This document shows, piece after piece, positions 7,013 to 16,125 of a DNA stretch of 64,000 bases. The stretch is from Novosphingobium endophyticum (GTDB lineage Bacteria > Pseudomonadota > Alphaproteobacteria > Sphingomonadales > Sphingomonadaceae). Position 1 is the stretch's first letter. Every line of letters starts with the position of its first letter. The DNA is taken from the NCBI RefSeq assembly GCF_014640675.1, contig NZ_BMHK01000005.1, positions 62,001-126,000 of the forward strand, in the 5' to 3' direction. The notes under the pieces are model-generated. The model searched no databases. It saw only the letters and a program-made list of their open reading frames with translations, and was not told the origin of the DNA. A program made the position numbers and the translations under genes.

Positions 7013-8875
7013 ATGGCGACCGACGCCGCAGAAATCTTCACCCAGTTCCTGCGCGATCAGGCACGCGAAGCGGCGGGCCTGTTCGGCCAGCTGGCTCCGG
7101 CCGGCGGAGGGCCGAACGCTCAAGAGGCGGTGCACTGGGCGGAAATTGCCGGACGGCTGCACTCGATCTGGAGCGACTACCAGATGGAGCAGTTGAACAG
7201 GGCTCCGGGCCAGCGGCCACACTACTCCGATCCGCTGAAATGGATCGCGACCGCCGAAGCGGTGGTGCGCCAGCTGCCGCTTACCGATCCCGAAGTGCAG
7301 CAGACGCTATGGAACGAGGTCATGGACGTTATGACGTCGGTTCTCGGCGAATATGGCCTTGGGCCGCGCGCCGCAAAGGACGAGCGGGAGGATCGCGAAC
7401 TGCCCCGCAAGGATCGCCGCTTCGCCGATCCGCACTGGCGCCGCCAGCCCTTCTTCGCGGTGCTGCACCAGCTCTACCTGCTCCTGTCGGAGCGGGCGGT
7501 GGGGCTTGCCGAGGGTGTCGATGGGATCGAGCCGGCCAGAAAGGCGCAACTGGTTTTCGCGGTCCGCACGCTTGTCGATGCGCTCAGCCCGGCGAATTTT
7601 CCCCTGACCAATCCCGTCGCGCTCGAGAAAGCGAACGAGACCCGGGGAGAGAGCCTGGTGCGCGGCTTCGAAAACCTGCTCAGCGACATGCGCAGGGGCC
7701 AGCTGACCCATACCAGCGCCTCGGCGTTCAGACTCGGCGAGAACATTGCCGTGACGCCGGGCAAGGTCGTTCACGAAACCGAACTCTGCCAGATCCTCCA
7801 GTATAACCCCACCACCGACAAGGTGCTCGCCACCCCGCTGGTGATTTTCCCGCCATGGATCAACCGCTTCTATATCCTCGACCTCAACGCGAAGAAGAGC
7901 TTCGTGCGCTGGGCGGTCGAGCAGGGGATCACCGTTTTCATGATCTCATGGAAATCGGCGGACGCCTCGATGGCCGATATCACCTGGGACGACTACATCG
8001 GCGCGCAGATCGAGGCGATCGACTTCGTGCGGGAACGGCTCAAGGTGCCTTCGGTCCACACCATCGGCTATTGCGTCGCGGGCACGACGCTGGCCGCCAC
8101 GCTGGCGGTGCTGGCCCGCACCGGAGCGGCGGAGAAAGTCGCCAGCGCCACCTTCTTCACCGCGCAAGTGGATTTCGAGGAGGCCGGCGATCTCAAGAAC
8201 TTCGTCGATGACCAGCAGATCGAGACGATCGGCCATCTTTCGCCCGAAGGGTACATTGACGGACGCTATCTTGCCGCCACCTTCAATATCCTGCGCGGCA
8301 ACGACCTGATCTGGAGCTACGTCGAGAAGAACTACCTCAAGGGCGAGGACTACCCGGCATTCGATCTGCTGCACTGGAATGGCGACGTCACCAACCTTCC
8401 GGCGCAGTGGCACCGCGACTACCTGCGCGACCTGTATCGCGACAACCGGCTGGTCGTTGCCGATTCGCTCCAGGCCCGCGGCGTGCCGATCGACCTGCGC
8501 CGCATTGCCACGCCGGTGTACATCCAGGCCGGGCGTGAGGATCACATCGCGCCTCCCGCCAGCGTCTGGAAACTCATGCACTATGTCACGGGGCCGAAAA
8601 CCTTCCTCCTGGCCGGATCGGGCCACATCGCTGGCGTCGTCAATCCACCAACCTCGGGCAAGTACCAGTACTGGACCAACGAGGGTTCGCCGGACAGCCT
8701 CGAAGCCTTCGTCGCCGGTGCGCGCGAACATCCGGGAAGCTGGTGGCCGCACTGGAGCGATTGGTTGCGGTCGCTCGACGGACGGGAGGTTTCCGCGCGC
8801 GGCAAGCGCCGTCCGGGCGGGCGCGGGGACCGGACGATAGAGGACGCGCCCGGCCGATATGTCATGACGCGCTGA
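7013..8875 (+). CDS. phaC: Class I poly(R)-hydroxyalkanoate synthase
   Basis: A 620-residue PHA synthase that polymerises (R)-3-hydroxyacyl-CoA on the surface of storage granules. It shows the PhaC N-terminal domain (LRDQAREAAGLFG onward) and the alpha/beta-hydrolase core. The catalytic Cys lies in the lipase-like box GYCVAG, the Asp in AGREDHIAPP and the His in GSGHIAGVVNPP. The length fits class I, which needs no PhaE or PhaR subunit. The ATG at 7013 follows CGGAGA and is preferred to upstream in-frame codons. The downstream phasin supports the role. No phaA or phaB is present in the window. Confidence 0.95.
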   Translation: MATDAAEIFTQFLRDQAREAAGLFGQLAPAGGGPNAQEAVHWAEIAGRLHSIWSDYQMEQLNRAPGQRPHYSDPLKWIATAEAVVRQLPLTDPEVQQTLWNEVMDVMTSVLGEYGLGPRAAKDEREDRELPRKDRRFADPHWRRQPFFAVLHQLYLLLSERAVGLAEGVDGIEPARKAQLVFAVRTLVDALSPANFPLTNPVALEKANETRGESLVRGFENLLSDMRRGQLTHTSASAFRLGENIAVTPGKVVHETELCQILQYNPTTDKVLATPLVIFPPWINRFYILDLNAKKSFVRWAVEQGITVFMISWKSADASMADITWDDYIGAQIEAIDFVRERLKVPSVHTIGYCVAGTTLAATLAVLARTGAAEKVASATFFTAQVDFEEAGDLKNFVDDQQIETIGHLSPEGYIDGRYLAATFNILRGNDLIWSYVEKNYLKGEDYPAFDLLHWNGDVTNLPAQWHRDYLRDLYRDNRLVVADSLQARGVPIDLRRIATPVYIQAGREDHIAPPASVWKLMHYVTGPKTFLLAGSGHIAGVVNPPTSGKYQYWTNEGSPDSLEAFVAGAREHPGSWWPHWSDWLRSLDGREVSARGKRRPGGRGDRTIEDAPGRYVMTR

Positions 8876-9127
8876 CAATCGGTGCGGGAACGCGGCCCTT
8901 TCATCGGGGCGGAACCGTCGCCCGCCTTGCGCTTCCTCGCCTGCCTTCGGCCGATTCGGGAGAGTTCATGCCGCGTCTGCGAGCATCTCTCATGGAAAAT
9001 TCCAGGCTATCGCTCGTCCGCGTGATTGGCTACAAATGGCGCTGTCGCCAATAGTACAGCACTGAAGTGAAGGCTTGCCTGACTCGCGGCGGAACACCGA
9101 TTTCGCCGCGAGTGCTGCGATGCGCCA
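8876..9127. other. Intergenic region between phaC and the phasin operator region
   Basis: No coding gene is visible. A small inverted repeat ATTGGC...GCCAAT (about 9025-9053) with an inner GGCG/CGCC pair could fold in the phaC transcript, but no T-run follows, so I do not call it a terminator. Confidence 0.4.
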
Positions 9128-9194
9128 TTTTTGCTGCACTGCACAAATTTGTTGACCTCGCGCTTTCAGCACTTTATTTGTGCACCGCAACAAA
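9128..9194 (+). promoter_or_regulatory. Candidate PhaR-type operator pair and phasin promoter
   Basis: Two arms of an imperfect inverted repeat, TTTTGCTGCACTGCACAAA (about 9129-9147) and TTTGTGCACCGCAACAAA (9177-9194), flank a promoter-like TTGACC (9152-9157), 17-base spacer and TATTTG (9175-9180). The arms are rich in TGC/GCA like the sites bound by PhaR, the repressor that senses PHA and controls phasin genes (known in Paracoccus and Cereibacter). The region is AT-richer than its surroundings and lies 80-145 bases before the phasin ATG. Binding by PhaR is inference. Confidence 0.5.
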
Positions 9195-9273
9195 GTGAAT
9201 TTCAAATCGCTGGCGGCGAGTCGGGATGAAGCATGGTCTCGATCGCCCAGCGCAGGATTCAGGACGAATTTCA

Positions 9274-10287
9274 ATGGCTGACAACGAAAACAACACGGGA
9301 ACGGCGCGCGCCGAAAAGGCTTACGAAGCGGCGGTATCCGCGACTCCCGTGAATGCCAAGGCGCCCGTCGCCGCGACCAGTCCCAAGCCGGCGACGCCCG
9401 CGGCGAAGGAAGCCAAGGCCGAACCCGTTTCGCCTTCGCAGCCGCAGCCCGTCAAGGCCGAGTCCGCTCCGGTCTCGCAGGCCCAGCCCGTCAAGGCGGA
9501 GGCCGCGCCTGAAGTGAAAACGACCACGAGCGTCGAGCCCGCCCCCAGCGCCAAGCCCGCAAAGGCAGCGCCGAAGGTGAAAGCGCCGGTCAGGCGTAAA
9601 CCGACGGTGAAGGCCAAGCCGGCGCCGAAGTCGAAGGCGACGCCCGCGGTGAGGGCGAAGCGCAAGCCTGCCGCATCGGCGGTCTCCGCCAAGACCGCTC
9701 CGACCAAGACCGCCCCGACCAAGACCGCCGCAGCCCGGACAGCCCCGGCCAAGCCGGCGGTGCCCGCTCTGAAGGCGGCAAAAAAGACCGCCGGTAACAA
9801 GCAGTCGATATTCGCAGGACTATTCAGGAACTTCTTTCCCGAGGAAAAGACGATGAACATGAACGCCAACTTTGCAGGTATCCAGGACGCCATGACCGAG
9901 GCCCAGGCCAAGGCAAAGGCTGCTTTCGAAAAGAGCTCTTCGGTGCTCGGCGAGGTGTCTGATTTCACCAAGGGCAACCTCGAAGCCGTGATGGAATCGG
10001 GCAAGATCCTGGCCGAAGGCATCCAGGGCATCGGTTCCGAAATCGTTGCCGAGGGGCGCTCGAACTTCGAAGCCATGTCGGGTGACATCAAGGAACTCGC
10101 CGCCGCCAAATCGCCGTCGGACTTCATCAAGGTCCAGGGCGACATGATGCGCAAGAACATTGACAGCGCCGTGGCCTCCAGCGCGAAGAACAGCGAAGCC
10201 ATGCTCAAGCTGGTGAGCGATGCGATGGCGCCGATCTCCGGCCGCGTCAGCCTGGCCATGGAAAAGGTCCGCCAGACCTCGAACTGA
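9274..10287 (+). CDS. phaP: Phasin family protein with long Lys/Ala/Pro-rich N-terminal extension
   Basis: 337 residues. The C-terminal 145 (from MNMNANFAGIQDAM, about 194 on) form an amphipathic helical phasin domain of the TIGR01841/Phasin_2 type that coats PHA granules and controls their size and number. Residues about 10-185 are low complexity, made of A, K, P, T and V, with repeated PVKAE and KTAPTKTAP units, resembling histone-H1-like tails. Such basic tails can bind DNA, as in Ralstonia PhaM, where the tail is C-terminal; here it is N-terminal. The start at 9274 (MADNENN) follows AGGACGAA; an upstream in-frame ATG at 9226 lies too close to the operator region. Confidence 0.88.
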   Translation: MADNENNTGTARAEKAYEAAVSATPVNAKAPVAATSPKPATPAAKEAKAEPVSPSQPQPVKAESAPVSQAQPVKAEAAPEVKTTTSVEPAPSAKPAKAAPKVKAPVRRKPTVKAKPAPKSKATPAVRAKRKPAASAVSAKTAPTKTAPTKTAAARTAPAKPAVPALKAAKKTAGNKQSIFAGLFRNFFPEEKTMNMNANFAGIQDAMTEAQAKAKAAFEKSSSVLGEVSDFTKGNLEAVMESGKILAEGIQGIGSEIVAEGRSNFEAMSGDIKELAAAKSPSDFIKVQGDMMRKNIDSAVASSAKNSEAMLKLVSDAMAPISGRVSLAMEKVRQTSN

Positions 10288-10408
10288 GGCCGGCCCGTCA
10301 TCAAACCGATCGGGTGGCCGGTGGCCGCCTGATCGGTAGAGCGCAAAATCCGACATTCTGAACGGGGCATCTTGTAGACGGGTGTCCCGTTACGATATTC
10401 TGGCTGCC

Positions 10409-10795
10409 ATGCATTCTTTCCTTGCCGATTCCGATCCGAACCGACCCTGGCCGCTTGGCGCCGGGAATGACCATGACGCGGATCGCAATGCGGACGGGGA
10501 CGAACAGGTCGGAATTGCCACCAAGACGCGGGCAAAGCCGAAAAAACCAAGCCAGTTCAAGGTCCTGATGCTCAATGACGACTACACCCCGATGGAATTC
10601 GTGGTGATGGTACTCAAGCGCTTCTTCAGCATGGATCTGGAACAGGCGACCCGCGTGATGCTCCATGTCCACCAGAGGGGCGTGGGGGTCTGCGGCGTCT
10701 TCCCTTACGAAATCGCCGAGACGAAGGTGAACCAGGTGATGGACTTTGCCCGGCAGAACCAGCACCCGCTGCAATGCACGCTCGAGAAGGCTTGA
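10409..10795 (+). CDS. clpS: ATP-dependent Clp protease adaptor ClpS
   Basis: ClpS binds N-degron substrates and delivers them to ClpAP. The core shows [16 protein letters not shown], with the Asp residues that bind the free N-terminal amine, then the [23 protein letters not shown] helix-strand region; only short pieces are quoted here. The protein is 128 residues from the ATG at 10409; a GTG at 10382 would add nine, and neither start has a strong ribosome site. An acidic, disordered N-terminus of about 30 residues precedes the core. No clpA is next to it, although clpS-clpA pairs are common. Confidence 0.9.
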   Translation: MHSFLADSDPNRPWPLGAGNDHDADRNADGDEQVGIATKTRAKPKKPSQFKVLMLNDDYTPMEFVVMVLKRFFSMDLEQATRVMLHVHQRGVGVCGVFPYEIAETKVNQVMDFARQNQHPLQCTLEKA

Positions 10796-11000
10796 GCGGG
10801 CAGATCGTCCGAAAAGGGGCCTGTTTCGCCCCGGAGACTGAGACGAGCGGCGCTTGACGCCGTTCAACGCCGCGCGCCGGGCGCCGGGCTTCGCTCGTTC
10901 ATCGTGTCGCTCGAATGGGGCGGAAGCCGACAAATCCCTTTCGCCCTTGCGGACCAGCCGTTAAGGCCCAGGGAAAGGACGGTACTTTGACGGCGGCAAC

Positions 11001-12227
11001 GTGAAATTCTTCAGCGCCATCGATCGCTACATCTTCCGCCTCGTGCTGATGCCGATGCTGGGTATCTTCCTGCTCGCGGCGTCGCTGCTCGTGCTCGACA
11101 AGATGCTGCGGCTGTTCGATTTCGTGGCGACGCAGGGCGGGCCGGTCGGCGTCGTGTTCAAGATGCTGGCGAACCTCCTGCCCGAATATGCCAGCCTTGC
11201 CATTCCGCTGGGCCTGATGCTGGGCATCCTGCTCGCTTTCCGCAAGCTGGCGACTTCCAGCGAACTCGACGTGATGCGCGCCGTGGGCCTCAGCTACACG
11301 CGGCTGCTGCGCGTTCCCTATATCCTCACGATCCTTTTCGTCGGGCTGAACTTCGCCATCGTCGGCTATCTGCAGCCGCTGTCGCGCTATTACTATGAGG
11401 AACTCAACTACGAGCTGAAGTCGGGCGCGCTGGGAGCCTCGATCAAGGTCGGCGAGTTCACCGCGCTCAAGGACCGTATCGCGCTGCGCATCGACGAGAG
11501 CCGTGATGATGGCCGCCGCCTCATCGGCATCTTCGCGCGCGTCGCGAACGCCAAGGGGCAGGTCCTGTCGATTTCCGCGCAGGAGGGGCAGTTTCTCGCG
11601 CTGCAGGGCGCGCCCGATACGGTCATCCTCCGGCTCAAGCAGGGCCAGATCATTCAGGACATGCCGGGCAGCACGCCGCGCGTGCTCAGTTTCACCAACC
11701 ACGACCTGCCCATCGACCTCCCCCAGATTGAGAAGTTCCGCCAGCGCGGCGGGGAAGACCGCGAATACCTGCTGCCCGAGCTGTTGAAGCTGGGCTGGAA
11801 CGATCAGCTTACCAGGGAACAGCGCGTCTCCAGCCAGGCGAACTTCAATTACCGGATGGTCGAGGTAATCATGATGCTGCTGCTGCCGCTGTTGGCGGTC
11901 GCGCTGGCGATCCCGCCCAAGCGCTCCACGTCCTCGCTCGGCCTGTTCGTGTCGATCGTGCTGGTCGTGGCCTACCACAAGGTGAACCAGTATGCCGCGG
12001 ATGTCGCCGCGCTGGGCAAGATCAACCCGATCCTGGGGCTGTGGGGGCCGTTCTGCCTGCTCGCGGTGCTGATCGTGTGGATGTATTACCGCGTCGCCTA
12101 TGTGCCGGGCGGGCAGGCAATCGGCTGGCTGGAAAAGGCGGCGGAAAGCGTGACGAAACGTCTGAAGTCGCTGCTGCGCCGTCGCCGTCGCGGCCCGATC
12201 CTGCCGGCACCGGTCGAGCAATCCTGA
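11001..12227 (+). CDS. lptF: LPS export permease LptF
   Basis: One of the two transmembrane subunits of the LptB2FG transporter, which extracts lipopolysaccharide from the inner membrane. 408 residues: an N-terminal basic/amphipathic start (IDRYIFRLVLMPML), transmembrane segments near residues 10-30, 55-80 and 100-120, a central periplasmic beta-jellyroll, and three more transmembrane segments after about residue 290, then a basic tail. It starts with GTG at 11001. lptG follows after one base, the conserved arrangement. Confidence 0.92.
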   Translation: MKFFSAIDRYIFRLVLMPMLGIFLLAASLLVLDKMLRLFDFVATQGGPVGVVFKMLANLLPEYASLAIPLGLMLGILLAFRKLATSSELDVMRAVGLSYTRLLRVPYILTILFVGLNFAIVGYLQPLSRYYYEELNYELKSGALGASIKVGEFTALKDRIALRIDESRDDGRRLIGIFARVANAKGQVLSISAQEGQFLALQGAPDTVILRLKQGQIIQDMPGSTPRVLSFTNHDLPIDLPQIEKFRQRGGEDREYLLPELLKLGWNDQLTREQRVSSQANFNYRMVEVIMMLLLPLLAVALAIPPKRSTSSLGLFVSIVLVVAYHKVNQYAADVAALGKINPILGLWGPFCLLAVLIVWMYYRVAYVPGGQAIGWLEKAAESVTKRLKSLLRRRRRGPILPAPVEQS

Positions 12228-12228
12228 T

Positions 12229-13326
12229 ATGCAGCTTGAATTCTTTCCTTCGCGCGCGCTGACGTTCTACCTCGCACGGCTGTTCATCACCCGCATCGTC
12301 GCGGTGCTGCTGATGCTGGTGCTGGTGCTGCAGGTGCTCGACCTGCTGGGCGAGAGCGGCGACATCCTGGCCCACCCTGGCAACGGCGAGGCGCAGCTGT
12401 TCTATTACGTGACCTTGCGCATTCCGCAGCTCATCGCCCGGTTCCTGCCCTATTCGGTGCTCCTGGCGACGATCATCACGCTGGCCACGCTCAACCAGAA
12501 CAGCGAGGTCATCTCGATGAAGGCGGCGGGGCTTTCGGCGCACCAGATCCTGGCGCCGCTGATGCTGACCGCCGTGGTCGTCGCGCTGCTGAGCTTCGCT
12601 TTCAACGAACGTGTTGTCACCCGCGCCTCGGCGGCGCTGGAGGCCTGGGAATCGGTCGATTACGGCCCGATCCCCAAGGACTCGGGCGTGCGCAGCAATA
12701 TATACCTCTCCGACGGCAAGGACCTGATGCTGGCACAAACGCTGGAGGGCAGCGGCAATGCCATGGTCCTGAACGGCGTGACCTTCTACCGGCGCAGCGA
12801 GCAGGGCATGATCGTGGAGCAGCTTCGCGCCGCTCGCGCAACTTACGTCAATCCCGGCTGGAAGCTTGAGCAGCCGGTGCGCTTCGACGTTTCCGGCACG
12901 AAGACCACGCGGCTCGCCTCGGCCACGGTCGCGCAAGGGATCACGCCGGAAGAGGTCACGATGGCGAGAGTCGATGCGGATTCGCAGAACATTGTTGAAC
13001 TGGCGCATTCGATCGGTGCCTTGCGCGATGCCGGGCGCAGGACCAGCGAGCTGGAGGCGGCCTGGTGGCACAAGATCTCCGGCCCGCTGTCCTCGACGCT
13101 GATGCCGCTGCTCGGCGCGGTGGCGGCTTTCGGCCTCGCGCGTTCGGGCCAGCTGCTGATTCGCGCGGTGATCGGCATGGCGCTGGGCTTTGCCTATTTC
13201 GTCGTCGACAACGCGGCGCTGGCAATGGGCAATTTCGGCGGATACCCCCCGCTAGTCGCGGCATGGGCGCCTTTCTTCCTCTTCGCCCTGATCGGCGAGA
13301 CGGTGCTGATCCGAACCGAAGAATAG
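12229..13326 (+). CDS. lptG: LPS export permease LptG
   Basis: Partner of LptF in the LPS ABC transporter. 365 residues with the same topology: three N-terminal transmembrane helices (starting RALTFYLARLFITRIVAVLL), a periplasmic beta domain at about 140-265, and three C-terminal helices. The sequence ISMKAAGLSAHQIL is the coupling-helix region that contacts LptB. It starts one base after the lptF stop, so the two are translationally coupled. It converges on the desaturase gene 14 bases downstream; no clear terminator separates them. Confidence 0.92.
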   Translation: MQLEFFPSRALTFYLARLFITRIVAVLLMLVLVLQVLDLLGESGDILAHPGNGEAQLFYYVTLRIPQLIARFLPYSVLLATIITLATLNQNSEVISMKAAGLSAHQILAPLMLTAVVVALLSFAFNERVVTRASAALEAWESVDYGPIPKDSGVRSNIYLSDGKDLMLAQTLEGSGNAMVLNGVTFYRRSEQGMIVEQLRAARATYVNPGWKLEQPVRFDVSGTKTTRLASATVAQGITPEEVTMARVDADSQNIVELAHSIGALRDAGRRTSELEAAWWHKISGPLSSTLMPLLGAVAAFGLARSGQLLIRAVIGMALGFAYFVVDNAALAMGNFGGYPPLVAAWAPFFLFALIGETVLIRTEE

Positions 13327-13340
13327 CGCGGCGGATCGCC

Positions 13341-14438
13341 TCAGCGCGGGCGCATGGTGCTGCCGACCAGCCGCGACATCAGCGGCGCCAGCCCGGCATA
13401 GCTGGCCTTCGCGTAAGTCGTATCGACGCCGAGATGCTTCGACAGCCGCCGGTGGGCTTCGCCCAGCGAGTGATAGGGCATGCTCGGCAGCAGGTGGTGC
13501 AGCGCGTGATAGCGCAGGCCTACTGGAGCCCAGAGCGGCGTGAGCAGGGCAGGTGGCGGCACATTGACCGAATCGAGGTACTGCGCCGTCACCGTCATCG
13601 CCTCGCCGTCGTTCTCCCAGAGATGGGCGACGAGCGTGCGCACCTGGTTGAGGAATGCGGTGAGCGACACCACGCTCAGCGCGACCAGCAGAGGACGCCA
13701 GCCCAACAGGAAAGTGCTGGCGAGAAGGGTGATGGCCCAGACGGAGGTTCCCAGTTCCTGCCAGAAGACCATGCGCGCGAAGTCGCCTTCGGGCGGGCGG
13801 CGGCGGAACCCGGGATTGATCGCCAGCGCCGAGAAGCGCGCCCACACGAGGTGCCGCAGCGGCGGCAACACCACGCCCAGCGGCACCAGCAGCGCCGACC
13901 GGACCAGCAGCGCGAACGGCAGCAGGATCGCGGTGAGCGCAAAGACCGGCAGCGACCAGGGCTTCATCAGCGCCAGCGGCAGGTATTCCGGGTCCTCGGC
14001 CGTGCCATAGCGGGTGCGGGCGTGATGGAGCGTATGCACGCCTTCGTACATGAGCGAGGGCGTGAGCAGCGGAATGCCGACGAGCAGGTTCCAGCCGAAG
14101 CGGAAACCGGGCAGGGCGTCCTTGTGGATGTGCGTCAGTTCGTGAATGAACAGCAGCGCCCGGTAGAGCGCCACCGCGGCGACGACCCCGCTGAGCGCGG
14201 CGGCCCACGGATTGTCGAGCAGGATTGCGCCCGCCAGCGCGGCATAGCCCACCGCGGCCGAGGCAAGCATGTCGGGCCAGTAGATCCGGGGCTGCGCCAC
14301 GGAAATGTCGCGCGTCAGTTCCACCGCCGCGCGCAGCATGTCCTTGTCGTCCGGAATCTCCGATTTCTTCGGCATACCGGCTTGGGCAGGCGCCGAGGCC
14401 GGAGCGGAGCGCGCGTCAATCACTTCCTGGGCAATCAT
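13341..14438 (-). CDS. Fatty acid desaturase family membrane protein
   Basis: A 365-residue integral membrane di-iron desaturase or hydroxylase. Three histidine boxes are present: HELTH (about residue 120), HTLHH (about 155) and HALHH (about 310), between paired transmembrane helices. The family introduces double bonds or hydroxyls in acyl chains, sterols or carotenoids, and the substrate cannot be decided from sequence. Start at 14438 (MIAQEVIDARS). It is divergent from the GNAT-like gene, with about 160 bases between, and convergent with lptG. Confidence 0.82.
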   Translation of the reverse strand: MIAQEVIDARSAPASAPAQAGMPKKSEIPDDKDMLRAAVELTRDISVAQPRIYWPDMLASAAVGYAALAGAILLDNPWAAALSGVVAAVALYRALLFIHELTHIHKDALPGFRFGWNLLVGIPLLTPSLMYEGVHTLHHARTRYGTAEDPEYLPLALMKPWSLPVFALTAILLPFALLVRSALLVPLGVVLPPLRHLVWARFSALAINPGFRRRPPEGDFARMVFWQELGTSVWAITLLASTFLLGWRPLLVALSVVSLTAFLNQVRTLVAHLWENDGEAMTVTAQYLDSVNVPPPALLTPLWAPVGLRYHALHHLLPSMPYHSLGEAHRRLSKHLGVDTTYAKASYAGLAPLMSRLVGSTMRPR

Positions 14439-14602
14439 GCAGTCAATCCAAAGTGCATTCCAGTTTGCCGGACCCGGGCTGTTTTTCCGCGTCTCGAACT
14501 GTATTTGCCGCGATGGCCCGTCATGCCCGGCTTGACAACATGCCGGAAGCGCACGCAGGTCGCGTCTCGAAAATCCTCTTGGCGCATAACAAAGGCAGGA
14601 TC

Positions 14603-15769
14603 GTGGCGAACGCCGAACTAGTCATTACACCCGTCTCCAGCAAGGCCGACCGCACCGCCTTCGTCGACTTCGCCTATCGCCTCAATGCGCCGGATCAAAA
14701 TTGGGTCGCGAATCTGCGCAAGGAGGAAATCGCGAAGTTCACGCCCGGAAAGAACCCGTTCTTCGACCATGCGCGCTACCAGCTCTTCCTGGCAAAGCGC
14801 GACGGCCGGATCGTGGGACGCATATCGGCGCACATCGATGAACTGGCGCTGACGCTGCCGCTGGAGCAGGGCATGGGGCCCGGCACCGGCAACTGGGGGG
14901 CGATCGAGGCCGAGGACGAAGACGTCGCCAGGGCGCTGATCGAGACGGCCGAGAACTGGCTGCGCAAGCAGGGCATGGTCCGCGTGCTGGCGCCGATGAA
15001 CCTTTCGGTCTGGGAGGAACCGGGCCTGCAGGTGCGCGGCTTCGATCACCCGCCGATGGTGATGATGGCGCATCACAACCCCGCCTATCAGGGGTGGATC
15101 GAGAGCGCCGGCTATGCCCGCGCCAAGACGCTCCATACCTACGATCTCGACGTGAGGAAGCCGTTCCCGCCGCTGATCCAGCGCATTGTCACCTCGGGCG
15201 AGAAGAACGCGAAGATTCGCATCCGCGAGGTGGACCTGAAACGCTTCGACGAGGACGCGGCGATCATCTGCGACATCCTCAACGATGCCTGGTCGGACAA
15301 CTGGGGCTTCGTGCCTTTCACGCAGAAGGAAGTCGATCACATCGGCGAGGCATTGAAGCCGCTCGTCCACCCCTGCCTGATCCGCATCGCCGAATACGAA
15401 GGCGAGGCGGTGGCCTTCATGATGACGCTGCCCGATTTCAACCGGGCGCAAATGCGCATCAATGGCAGAAACGGCAGGCCCTCGCTGCTCGGCTGGCTCA
15501 AACTGGCGCTCTGGTTGAAGCGGCCGAGGTCCGCCGACATGCGCGTGCCGCTGATGGGCGTGCGCAAGAAGCTGCAGTCCTCGCGTCTTGCCAGCCAGCT
15601 TGCCTTCATGATGATCGAATACATCCGCCGCGCCGCGATCGAAAGGTTCGATGCCCGGCGCGGGGAGATCGGCTGGGTCCTCGAAGACAACCAGGGCATG
15701 GTCGCCATCGCCGATGCCATCGACAGCAAGGTCAACCGCGAATACGTGATCTACGAAAAGGCGCTGTAG
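14603..15769 (+). CDS. GNAT-like N-acetyltransferase family protein of unknown substrate
   Basis: About 388 residues. The protein looks like two acyltransferase-type halves, with the opening VITPVSSKADRTAFVDFAY and a WVANLRKEE segment typical of a bacterial family variously labelled 'GNAT' or 'dATP pyrophosphohydrolase'. I recognise the family form but not a proven activity. Start choice is uncertain: a GTG at 14603 preceded by AAAGGCAGG gives the family-typical N-terminus, while ATGs at 14513 and 14540 are in frame upstream. The gene is single. Confidence 0.65.
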   Translation: MANAELVITPVSSKADRTAFVDFAYRLNAPDQNWVANLRKEEIAKFTPGKNPFFDHARYQLFLAKRDGRIVGRISAHIDELALTLPLEQGMGPGTGNWGAIEAEDEDVARALIETAENWLRKQGMVRVLAPMNLSVWEEPGLQVRGFDHPPMVMMAHHNPAYQGWIESAGYARAKTLHTYDLDVRKPFPPLIQRIVTSGEKNAKIRIREVDLKRFDEDAAIICDILNDAWSDNWGFVPFTQKEVDHIGEALKPLVHPCLIRIAEYEGEAVAFMMTLPDFNRAQMRINGRNGRPSLLGWLKLALWLKRPRSADMRVPLMGVRKKLQSSRLASQLAFMMIEYIRRAAIERFDARRGEIGWVLEDNQGMVAIADAIDSKVNREYVIYEKAL

Positions 15770-15789
15770 CGGCGTCCGACGCTGCAGCG

Positions 15790-16125
15790 CTATGGTGCGG
15801 CCGGCGCGGGGGCCGGTTCAGCGGCTTCGGCGGCGGTTGCTTCCCTAGCGGTTTCCTCGGCGGCTTCGGCTGCATCCGTGCTGGCGGCGACGGGCGTATC
15901 CTGCGTTTCCTGGCTCAAGCTGGCGGCCGCTTCGGGATTGACCAGCGGCGACTGCGAGCGGACCGTGTCGTAAGGCGGCATGTCGTCCGTCACCGAGCGG
16001 GGCAAGAGTTCGCCGCCCGCGGCCTTGCGCTGGTCCGCCGCGTCGTCCTTGCAGGCGCCCAGCGCCAGGGTCGCGGCGCAGACGATGGAAAGGGCGGTAC
16101 AGGTTTTGATGTGCCGGAGCATCAT
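15790..16125 (-). CDS. Small Ala/Glu-rich lipoprotein, hypothetical
   Basis: 111 residues with a lipoprotein signal: basic start MMLRHIK, a hydrophobic run, lipobox LALGAC with Cys at about 26, then KDDAADQ. The mature part is short and ends in a low-complexity Ala/Glu/Pro tail ([19 protein letters not shown]), probably disordered and spanning the periplasm. The function is unknown. Its ATG overlaps the lipB stop in ATGA-like fashion, so it is co-translated with lipB. Confidence 0.65.
   Translation of the reverse strand: MMLRHIKTCTALSIVCAATLALGACKDDAADQRKAAGGELLPRSVTDDMPPYDTVRSQSPLVNPEAAASLSQETQDTPVAASTDAAEAAEETAREATAAEAAEPAPAPAAP

Noticed and set aside
10899..13071. Minus-strand frames opposite lptF and lptG
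   Set aside because: Composition typical of antisense frames (His/Arg/Gln-rich) and no ribosome site; LptF and LptG are certain on the other strand.
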